NCBI GenBank assembly: GCA_028572065.1
Contig: JAPVWK010000004.1
Span: forward strand, 1 to 38,716
Origin: Candidatus Methanophagales archaeon
GTDB lineage: Archaea; Halobacteriota; Syntropharchaeia; Alkanophagales; Methanospirareceae
Direction of reading: 5' to 3'
DNA length: 38,716 nucleotides
A program made the position numbers and the translations under genes. Of the stretch, positions 16,930-24,527 are shown piece after piece. How positions within the stretch are numbered: the first letter of the stretch is position 1; each line of letters starts with the position of its first letter. The notes below the pieces were generated by a model, which worked only from the letters and a program-made list of their open reading frames with translations, had not been told where the DNA came from and made no database searches.

Positions 16930-19038
16930 CTATTGCAGCGTGACCAGCACTTCTATCACACCTTTGCCCGAGTCAAGCGGTTCCAGTGCCTTACCGAGGA
17001 TCGTGCCGATCTCGGGGTCTGTCGCTTTCATCGCATGTCCCAGCGTATCCGAAGTTGTGAGCAGGTCGCCTGGCATTATCTGTGCGTAAGTCGCATCTAC
17101 TTTGCATGGCACACGACCTGCGACTGCAATGAGTTTCTCGCCTGCGTTGCCGGTTTCGTTTGTGCCGAGTGAGACGCCGGGTGCCGTGGACACGATGCCT
17201 GCGACTGTGGTGTCGTAAGCTGTGGTGGAGCATTGTAGTTTGCTATCTTCTCCGATGACCATCACGGTGCCGGGTTCGGGGTCTTCGGCAACAGGGAAGT
17301 ACTCGGCTATGTCGGCGCAACCTGTGTCGTAGCTCATGGCGCACATCTTGTCCGGGGTCTTTACGCCATATTTGTGGTCTGATCTGCCGGTAATTGCATA
17401 GATTCCGTCCGATTTAACACTGGATGCAAGAACACCATAGCTGGTGTCGCCAGAGGCAGTTACATGAACACAATTGCTGTTGTCGCCTGTGGTAATTACA
17501 CGAGCTCCAATGCTGTAGTAGCCATCGGTACGTGCAAGAATACCCTTGCTGTAGTCGCCTGAGGTAGATGCATCAATTCCATCGCTGTGGTCGCCAGAGG
17601 TAGATACACGAACTGCATCGCTTTTGTCATAAGTGGTTGTCGCATTCACGCCCTCGGTGGGATTGCTCGATGTTCCACCCTGATTAGTCGTGAAGTATCC
17701 GCCGGACTTGCCTTTTCCGTACACGCCGTAGTCTTTGACACTGTATGCACGAACACCCACGCTGTTTCCGCCCCATGCAGATGCAGAAACGCCATCGCTG
17801 CTGTCGCCAGTGGTATACGCATCAACACCAGGGCTGTTTTCGCCTGTGGTAGATGCTTGAACTCCTAAGCTGTGATCGCCTGAGGTAACTGCATCAACTC
17901 CAGTGCTGTAGTCGCCAGTAGTATGTGCCTGAACACCAGTGCTGTAGTCATAAGCAGTAGTCGCATTCACGCCCGCTGTTTTATCAGACCAGCCGGTTCC
18001 CGCCTGATTTGTCGTGAAGTATCCACCTGATTTGCCTTCTCCGTACACGCCGTAGTGTTTGTCACTGCGTGCCCAAACGCCATCGCTGTTTTCGCCATGG
18101 GTAATTGCCATAACCCCATAACTGTTTTCGCCCATGGTCTGTGCAAAAAACCCATAGCTGTCGTCGCCTGTGGTACTTGCCACAACTCCAAGGCTGTTGT
18201 CGCCCGTGGTACCTGCCACAACTCCAAGGCTGTCGTCGCCCGTGGTATCTACATAAACCCCATAGCTATTGTCACCCGAGGTACGTGCACAAACACCAGC
18301 GCTGTAGTCATAATCAGTTGTCACATTCACGCCCGTAGTCTTATCTTTCCACGATGTTCCACCCTGATTTGTTGTGAAATATCCCCCGTACTTGTCGCCT
18401 TTCCCGTACACGCCTGTGCCACCATCGTTGTTGTAGAAGTATCCACCGTAGCCATCCGGTGACTTCGATTCCCCTACGACCCCGTAGTTAGTACCCGAGG
18501 CTGCAGACGCATAGCCGCGAATGCCGCTGCCAGCAGTATGTGTAGACTCAGCCTGGAGCGCAACAGATGACGCTCCTACGATGTTCGCACCCGGCTTGAG
18601 GCTCAGCGCATACGGCACCGGTCTCAGCTCCTGCCTCGGCGACATCTCTGAATCAATCCCGAGTGTTACCCCAAGCCATAGCCCGCGACCGTCAAAGTAT
18701 TCCGGGTCAAAGTCTATTTCCGTATTGAACAACCCATCGGTAACCTCTACCGCATGCGTATCCGTATCCAGCGCCGTGCCACCGGAAGCGACTTCGTACA
18801 GCCTGAAGGTCATAGTGTATGACCCGCCCAGCGGTTCGCCTGCGCTGTCGGTCAACCTGCCCTGGTAGTTGATGCTCGATGTGGTAACAGCCGAAGCTGC
18901 TACTGTTACACCTTCGCCGTTTTGGTCTACAACTCCACCGTCACCGCCCGCTGCTGCAATTGCAAACGCAAATGCAAGAATTGCTATCGCTGCTATTGCT
19001 CCTATACAAAAAAACATTTTATTCTTGGTTTTATCCAT
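16930..19038 (-). CDS. Large secreted fibre-like protein with 12-residue repeats (cassette A large gene)
   Basis: Signal peptide; 'SINYQGRLTDSAGEPLGGSYTMTFRLYEVASGG...MSPRQELRPVPYALSL' N-terminal module; arrays of 'S.GV.A.T.GD.'; C-terminal 'IAEYFPVAEDPEPGTVMVIGED...LGKALEPLDSGKGVIEVLVTLQ'. Confidence 0.85.
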   Translation of the reverse strand: MDKTKNKMFFCIGAIAAIAILAFAFAIAAAGGDGGVVDQNGEGVTVAASAVTTSSINYQGRLTDSAGEPLGGSYTMTFRLYEVASGGTALDTDTHAVEVTDGLFNTEIDFDPEYFDGRGLWLGVTLGIDSEMSPRQELRPVPYALSLKPGANIVGASSVALQAESTHTAGSGIRGYASAASGTNYGVVGESKSPDGYGGYFYNNDGGTGVYGKGDKYGGYFTTNQGGTSWKDKTTGVNVTTDYDYSAGVCARTSGDNSYGVYVDTTGDDSLGVVAGTTGDNSLGVVASTTGDDSYGFFAQTMGENSYGVMAITHGENSDGVWARSDKHYGVYGEGKSGGYFTTNQAGTGWSDKTAGVNATTAYDYSTGVQAHTTGDYSTGVDAVTSGDHSLGVQASTTGENSPGVDAYTTGDSSDGVSASAWGGNSVGVRAYSVKDYGVYGKGKSGGYFTTNQGGTSSNPTEGVNATTTYDKSDAVRVSTSGDHSDGIDASTSGDYSKGILARTDGYYSIGARVITTGDNSNCVHVTASGDTSYGVLASSVKSDGIYAITGRSDHKYGVKTPDKMCAMSYDTGCADIAEYFPVAEDPEPGTVMVIGEDSKLQCSTTAYDTTVAGIVSTAPGVSLGTNETGNAGEKLIAVAGRVPCKVDATYAQIMPGDLLTTSDTLGHAMKATDPEIGTILGKALEPLDSGKGVIEVLVTLQ

Positions 19039-19100
19039 TTTTAAATCTTCCTCCCATTTTTTTGCTTCTCGCTCCTACCAGCTCTGTCTGTGATGGGCGA
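19039..19100 (-). promoter_or_regulatory. Conserved upstream leader of cassette A including Shine-Dalgarno-like GGAGGAA
   Basis: Minus strand 'TCACAGACAGAGCtGGTAGGAGcGAGAAGCAAAAAAATGGGAGGAA' is nearly identical upstream of cassette B. Confidence 0.5.
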
Positions 19101-19333
19101 TGAGAGAAGTATGAGTATATTGAGATTCATGAGATTTAAATTTTTCGCTAAAAATGAGGCCCCGGCGGTAATTTTAGCTGCAGAAGCGTAGCAGAATTGC
19201 AGAGGCAAGAATTAACTTCTAACAGATATGAGATCAACATAGAGGTTAAGGTAGTAATACTTCATATTCTAGTAATACCATATGTTTCAAGTATTACAAA
19301 ATGTTATTATATTATGAGGTATAGGTGAGAGAG

Positions 19334-19588
19334 ATGGAATCGGCAGTAGTTAAAATAACAAAGAAGGGGCAGGCGACAATACCAAAGAATTTGCGTGAAA
19401 AAATGGGATTCATAGATAGAGCAATCGTGGTAGAGTCAGAGAGGGGCATTTTACTGACGCCATTTCCGGATATTTCTGAAGAGAAGGGCTCACTGCGAGA
19501 GTTATTCAAAGGCAGAACCACGAAAGAAGCTGTAGAAGAAGCAAGAGCGGCTGATATAAGAATAGCGAAGAATCTGGAGCTGAGATAA
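19334..19588 (+). CDS. AbrB/SpoVT-type antitoxin-like DNA-binding protein
   Basis: 'MESAVVKITKKGQATIPKNLREKMGFIDRAIVVESERGILLTP'. Confidence 0.8.
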   Translation: MESAVVKITKKGQATIPKNLREKMGFIDRAIVVESERGILLTPFPDISEEKGSLRELFKGRTTKEAVEEARAADIRIAKNLELR

Positions 19589-19625
19589 AAAGTGCGTAAT
19601 TTGAGAGTATCCCGCCTGAAAATAG

Positions 19626-19802
19626 TTCCTATTTACAGATAATGCGATATGGAAAGAAGCGGGTAAGATAAAGGGGGTGCATACAATATCCCTTGCAGAC
19701 GCATTTGCAGTTGCTACGGCAATAATTAAGTACGATAAGTTAGTTGTTGGGCGAGATGATGATTTTAATAAAGCTGACACGCCATTAATAAAGGTCAGAT
19801 AA
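19626..19802 (+). pseudogene. C-terminal remnant of a PIN-domain toxin
   Basis: Frame read by eye: 'TDNAIWKEAGKIKGVHTISLADAFAVATAIIKYDKLVVGRDDDFNKADTPLIKVR*'; no start codon; TAG at 19623; follows the AbrB-like gene. Confidence 0.65.
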
Positions 19803-19849
19803 AACCTTTCTTAAAAAGAAAGCTTTACCAAAGAAATAATATTCGTTCT

Positions 19850-19883
19850 ATACAAAAATAGAATAAGGGGCTTAAATCCCCCT
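19850..19883 (-). terminator. Terminator-like hairpin plus T-rich tract downstream of surface cassette B
   Basis: 'aagggg cttaaat ccccct' (19865-19883) followed on the minus strand by 'attctatttttgtat'. Confidence 0.5.
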
Positions 19884-19901
19884 ATCCCCCTGTTTTCGCG
19901 T

Positions 19902-20591
19902 TTATTCCAACCGTATAGCAGGCATCCAATCGCTGTATCTTTTCCCATTCGCATCCACGAACTCCGTGCAGTTCATTGTACCATTTGCAGTCGAAAGCGT
20001 TGGACTGTGTATAACCTGCGGATACGAGCCTGTACGAATAGAGAAGCTATATTGTTCGTCTGCTACCAACGTAAACGGTACCGAGAAGTGGATATACGAC
20101 CACTCTGCTTCTTGATAGCCAGCCCAAGTTTCTTCTGCAACTGTGCAGGACACGTTCCAGAATATTACGTGTTCCGAATGCCCGCCTGTGCCTGCACATG
20201 GATACGTGTACAGTTTGCTTACCGTAATCGTTTGTGTTGGCGTGAATGTACCGTTGTGCGTGCCTAAGATGCTGGGATATGTACCGGAGCCAGTGTCGAA
20301 TTTAATTTTTGGCGTTGGCGTTGGCGTTGGCGTTGGCGTTGGCGTTGGCGTTGGCGTTGGCGCAGAAACAGTCCCGTACCAGTATCCTGCACCCATGCGG
20401 TAGTTACTACTCTCAGAAGACCCGATAACCTGCCCGGTGGTGCTTCTCTGTACGTAGCTGGCAGAATCCATCTGACCACCGCCACCGCTTAGAACGTGCC
20501 AGCTCAGGTCGTAGTTCGTGGATACCTGTGCATATGCGATGCTCGTGAGACAGAGCAGCCCCACAAGTATCAACACGATTTGTTTGTTCAT
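19902..20591 (-). CDS. Secreted protein with (TP)n linker and conserved 'GTYPSI.GTHNGTF' C-terminal module (cassette B small gene)
   Basis: Near-identical N- and C-terminal regions to the ORF at 16038; the PEGA region is replaced by 'APTPTPTPTPTPTPTPTPKIKF'. Confidence 0.85.
   Translation of the reverse strand: MNKQIVLILVGLLCLTSIAYAQVSTNYDLSWHVLSGGGGQMDSASYVQRSTTGQVIGSSESSNYRMGAGYWYGTVSAPTPTPTPTPTPTPTPTPKIKFDTGSGTYPSILGTHNGTFTPTQTITVSKLYTYPCAGTGGHSEHVIFWNVSCTVAEETWAGYQEAEWSYIHFSVPFTLVADEQYSFSIRTGSYPQVIHSPTLSTANGTMNCTEFVDANGKRYSDWMPAIRLE
20311..20362 (+). repeat. In-frame hexanucleotide microsatellite (GGCGTT)8 plus GGCG
   Basis: Directly visible; encodes the Thr-Pro linker on the minus strand. 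Confidence 0.98.
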
Positions 20592-20607
20592 TTTTCCTTT
20601 TCCCGTG

Positions 20608-22680
20608 CTATTGCAGCGTCACCAGTACTTCGATTACGCCTGTGCCCGAGTCAAGCGGTTCCAGTGCCTTACCGAGGATCGTGCCTATTTGCGGGTCTGT
20701 CGCTTTCATCGCGTGACCCGGCGTATCCGAAGTTGTGAGCAGGTCGCCTGGCATTATCGGCGCGTAAGTTGCATCTACTTTGCACGGCACACGGCCTGCG
20801 ACTGCAATAAGTTTCTCGCCAATGTTGCCGTCATCGTTTGTGCCGAGTGAGACTCCGGGTGCTGTGGACACGATGCCTGCGACTGTGGTGTCGTAAGCTT
20901 TTGTGGAGCATTGCAGTTTGCTATTTTCTCCGATGACCATTACGGTGCCGGGTTCTGGATCTTCGGCAACAGAGAAGTACTCGGCTATGTCACTACAACT
21001 TGTGTCGTAGCCTTCCCTGGCGCACATCTTGTCTGGAGTCTTTACGCCGTATTTGTGATCTGATTTACCTGTGTCTGCATAGATTGCGTCCGCTTCTGCA
21101 CTATATGCGCGAACTCCCTTGCTGCTGTCTCCTGAGGTATGTATAGAAACTCCATCGCTGTTCTCGCCAGAGGTACGTGCATAAATTCCAAAGCTCTTGT
21201 ATCCCGTGGTATCTACAGAAAATCCATTGCCGTAGTCGCCAATGGTATGTGCACGAACACCATTGCTGTAGTCGCCAGTGGTATGTGCACGAAGTCCATC
21301 GCTGAAGTCATAAGCAGTTGTCACATTCACGCCAGCGGTTTTATCAGACTTGCCCGTTCCACCCTGATTAGTCGTGAAGTATCCACCTGACTTGCCCTTT
21401 CCGTACACGCCGTAGTCTTTGACACTGTATGCACGAACACCCACGCTGTTTTCGCCCCATGCAGATGCAGAAACGCCATCGCTGTCGTCGCCAGTGGTAT
21501 ACGCATCAACACCCGGGCTGTTTCCGCCTGTGGTAGATGCCTGAACTCCTAAGCTGTGATCGCCAGAGGCAACTGCATCAACACCAGTGCTGTAGTCGCC
21601 AGAGGTATGTGCCTGAACACCATAGCTGTAGTCATAAGCAGTAGTCGCATTCACGCCTGCTGTTTTATCAGACCAGCCCGTTCCCGCCTGATTAGTCGTG
21701 AAGTATCCGCCTGATTTGCCTATTCCGTACACACCGTAGTGTTTATCACTGTATGCCCAAATGCCCGGGCTGTTTTCGCCATAGATACTTGCCATAACCC
21801 CGGGGCTATCGTCACCAGAGGTATATGCAAAAACCCCCGAGCTGTTGTCACCCGTAGTAGATGCCTGAACGCCATAGCTGAAATCGCCAGTGGTATAGGC
21901 ACGAACTCCTCTGCTACGGTAGCCAGAGGTAGATGCAGAAACACCATCGCTGTAGTCATAATCAGTTGTCACATTCACGCCTGTAGTCTTATCTTTCCAC
22001 GATGTTCCACCCTGATTTGTTGTGAAATATCCCCCGTACTTGTCGCCTTTCCCGTACACGCCGGTGCCACCATCGTTGTTGTAGAAGTACCCCCCGTAGC
22101 CATCCGGTGACTTCGATTCCCCAATGACCCCGTAGTTAGTACCCGAAGTCGCAGACGCATAGCCGCGAATGCCGCTGCCTGAAGTATGTGTAGACTCAGC
22201 CTGGAGCGCAACAGATGACGCTCCCACGATATTCGCGCCTGGCTTGAGGCTCAGCGCATACGGCACCGGCCTCAGCTCCTGCCTCGGCGACATCTCAGAA
22301 TCAATCCCTACTGTTACCCCAAGCCATAGCCCTCGCCCGTCAAAGTGTTCCGGGTCAAAGTCTATTTCCGTATTGAACAACCCATCGGTAACATCTACCG
22401 CATGCGTATCCGTATCCAGCGCCGTGCCACCGGAAGCGACTTCGTACAGCCGGAAGGTTATTGTGTATGACCCGCTCAACGGCTCGTCTGCGCTGTCGGT
22501 CAACCTGCCCTGGTAGTTGATGCTCGAAGTGGTAACAGCCGAAGCTGATACTGTTACACCTTCGCCGTTTTGCTCTACAACTCCTCCGTCACTACCCGCT
22601 GTTGCAATTGCAAACGCAAATGCAAGAATTGCTATCGCTGCTATTGCACTTATACAAAAAAACCTTTTATTTAAGTTCAT
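20608..22680 (-). CDS. Large secreted fibre-like protein with 12-residue repeats (cassette B large gene)
   Basis: Paralogue of the ORF at 16930; start moved to 'MNLNKRFFCISAIAAIAILAFAFAIATAGSDGG' because the signal peptide begins there. Confidence 0.85.
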   Translation of the reverse strand: MNLNKRFFCISAIAAIAILAFAFAIATAGSDGGVVEQNGEGVTVSASAVTTSSINYQGRLTDSADEPLSGSYTITFRLYEVASGGTALDTDTHAVDVTDGLFNTEIDFDPEHFDGRGLWLGVTVGIDSEMSPRQELRPVPYALSLKPGANIVGASSVALQAESTHTSGSGIRGYASATSGTNYGVIGESKSPDGYGGYFYNNDGGTGVYGKGDKYGGYFTTNQGGTSWKDKTTGVNVTTDYDYSDGVSASTSGYRSRGVRAYTTGDFSYGVQASTTGDNSSGVFAYTSGDDSPGVMASIYGENSPGIWAYSDKHYGVYGIGKSGGYFTTNQAGTGWSDKTAGVNATTAYDYSYGVQAHTSGDYSTGVDAVASGDHSLGVQASTTGGNSPGVDAYTTGDDSDGVSASAWGENSVGVRAYSVKDYGVYGKGKSGGYFTTNQGGTGKSDKTAGVNVTTAYDFSDGLRAHTTGDYSNGVRAHTIGDYGNGFSVDTTGYKSFGIYARTSGENSDGVSIHTSGDSSKGVRAYSAEADAIYADTGKSDHKYGVKTPDKMCAREGYDTSCSDIAEYFSVAEDPEPGTVMVIGENSKLQCSTKAYDTTVAGIVSTAPGVSLGTNDDGNIGEKLIAVAGRVPCKVDATYAPIMPGDLLTTSDTPGHAMKATDPQIGTILGKALEPLDSGTGVIEVLVTLQ

Positions 22681-22745
22681 TTTTTTTATATTATTCCTCC
22701 CATTTTTTTGCTTCTCTCTCCTACCTGCTCTGTCTGTGATAGGAA
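22681..22745 (-). promoter_or_regulatory. Conserved upstream leader of cassette B
   Basis: Minus strand 'TCACAGACAGAGCaGGTAGGAGaGAGAAGCAAAAAAATGGGAGGAA', matching the cassette A leader. Confidence 0.5.
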
Positions 22746-23030
22746 ACGAGTGACGCATGAGTATATTTGTATTCATGACATTTAATTTTTTCGGTATTAC
22801 GAAGAAAGAACCCGGTTTTTTGTGGTTGTATCGCAGGGGGTAAGAAACCACGAGATTTCACGAGATTAACACTAAAACTTTTTAGAAAAACTTTTATCAA
22901 AAATCAAACTTTCTTTGGGAAAGAAGGGTTGTGTGGAAATCTGTGAAATCTGGTGGTTTACTAAACAATTACAAAATAACCAGTACACTGCTGCTGCAAA
23001 TTAATCACACAAAGTATTCTATTTTAATTG

Positions 23031-23831
23031 ATGACGAACAATCTCGGAATGGTAGCAGTAGCGATTATGGCGCTAGCACTAGTTGCCGGCTGCGTTGATA
23101 AAGAAGCACCTCGGCCTACAGGTACACTAAACTCTACATACGCGACTCCGGTTTACGGCTACAACCTGGTCAACACATACGTTCACGACCAAAACGCATT
23201 TACACAGGGTTTGGTCTTTGCCGATGGGTACCTATATGAAGGCACAGGTATTTACGGTAATTCTACAGTGCGTAAAGTCGAATTAGAAACAGGCGAAGTC
23301 TTAAAGCTGTATTCTCTGCCAGATCAATTCTTCGGTGAGGGTGTAACCCTTTGGGGCAATAAGCTGATTCAACTGACCTGGCGGTCGAAGGTCGGTTTCG
23401 TGTATGATAAAGACAACTTCTCGCTACTCACAGAATTCGCTTATCCTACCGAAGGCTGGGGGCTCACGCATGATGGCACGCACCTGATCATGAGTGATGG
23501 CACGCAAACGCTGTACTTTTTGGATCCTGATACATTCGAGGAACTCAGGCGGCTCGAAGTCCACGACAAGGACGTGCCTATTGCCAATCTAAACGAGCTT
23601 GAGTATATCCAGGGCAAGATATACGCTAATGTCTGGCCAACAAACCGCATTGCTCGAATATCACCGGAAACGGGGCAGGTACTCGGCTGGCTTGATTTGA
23701 ATGGGCTGTTACGCGAGGAAGAGCGCTCGCCACGGTGCGGTGTTCTCAACGGTATTGCGTATGACGCAAAGCATGAGCGGCTCTTTATAACCGGTAAAAA
23801 CTGGCCCACGTTGTTTGAGGTTGCGTTGTAG
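23031..23831 (+). CDS. Glutaminyl-peptide cyclotransferase-like (glutamine cyclotransferase) lipoprotein
   Basis: 'VHDQNAFTQGLVFADGYLYEGTGIYGNSTVRKVELETGEVLK', 'GWGLTHDGTHLIMSDGT', 'NELEYIQGKIYANVWPTNRIARISPETGQV'; lipobox-like 'ALVAGC'. Confidence 0.88.
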   Translation: MTNNLGMVAVAIMALALVAGCVDKEAPRPTGTLNSTYATPVYGYNLVNTYVHDQNAFTQGLVFADGYLYEGTGIYGNSTVRKVELETGEVLKLYSLPDQFFGEGVTLWGNKLIQLTWRSKVGFVYDKDNFSLLTEFAYPTEGWGLTHDGTHLIMSDGTQTLYFLDPDTFEELRRLEVHDKDVPIANLNELEYIQGKIYANVWPTNRIARISPETGQVLGWLDLNGLLREEERSPRCGVLNGIAYDAKHERLFITGKNWPTLFEVAL

Positions 23832-23957
23832 TACGCGTAAAGCAGTTTTACACATTTTAAATTGATACAATCAAATTCAAGTATTCATAGCCCTTTTGGG
23901 AATATATGAAAACGAACTTCAAAGAGATTATATATTCCCAATACAAAGGGTTTACGA

Positions 23958-24212
23958 TTATATGTCCCATTTTTCATCGCTTTTCAACAATTTAATCTCT
24001 TCCAAGAACTCTTTAAAACTTATTTCATTCGTTAGCTCGGTGTTTTTCTTCCCTTTTCCGTGAAAATGAGGTATTCGCTCATCAAGATGATGCACGTAGT
24101 CCTTACCATATTTCATCTTTAAGGCGTTAATGTCCGGTGCATTATCAAAACCAATTACCACCAAATCAACATTTATGATTTCATCAAAATGTCTTCTAAC
24201 CTCATTTTCCAT
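23958..24212 (-). CDS. Putative toxin partner, possibly TumE/DUF6516-like and shortened
   Basis: 'VVIGFDNAPDINALKMKYGKDYVHHLDERIPHFHGKGKKNTE' recalls the DNAPH...H.H core; start moved to MENEV; overlaps the upstream ORF. Confidence 0.45.
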   Translation of the reverse strand: MENEVRRHFDEIINVDLVVIGFDNAPDINALKMKYGKDYVHHLDERIPHFHGKGKKNTELTNEISFKEFLEEIKLLKSDEKWDI

Positions 24213-24502
24213 TCTTCCAGTTCCTTCTCCCAGTATTCCCACTCGATCACATCCCCTTCCCAATCTTGGCTTATCTTTTCAAGTCCTTTTAGCCTCTCTT
24301 CGTTTGATAATATTTTGATAAAATCAGCATAGCTACTGTCGTATTTCTTCTCAAGTTCTGCGATTTTTCGCTTTGAGTTCTCAATCCTCTCCACACACGT
24401 ATCTATTAGATACTTCCGTAGTGCTTTCTCAACGATAGCATCTGCACTACCTAAAGTGTTTACAATTTCCAAATAACCTTTTTTGATGCTGACTGTTGCC
24501 AT
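24173..24502 (-). CDS. Putative antitoxin partner (TumA-like, helical)
   Basis: 'MATVSIKKGYLEIVNTLGSADAIVEKALRKYLIDTCVERIENSKRKIAELEKKY' with short overlap into the next ORF. Confidence 0.5.
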   Translation of the reverse strand: MATVSIKKGYLEIVNTLGSADAIVEKALRKYLIDTCVERIENSKRKIAELEKKYDSSYADFIKILSNEERLKGLEKISQDWEGDVIEWEYWEKELEEWKMRLEDILMKS

Positions 24503-24527
24503 ATTCTTTCTCCTTTTTTAAAAAACT

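Noticed and set aside
17400-18330. Regular ~36-bp periodicity resembling a CRISPR array
   Set aside because: The period is coding (12-aa repeats) with no constant repeat/unique spacer structure; no cas genes seen.
18055-18462. Long plus-strand ORFs opposite the repeat proteins (also 21139, 21739, 22169)
   Set aside because: They are antisense shadows of the repetitive minus-strand genes and lack recognisable protein features.
16930-22680. Diversity-generating retroelement acting on the fibre-like genes
   Set aside because: No reverse transcriptase ORF or template-repeat signature in the window; variation is in whole repeat units.
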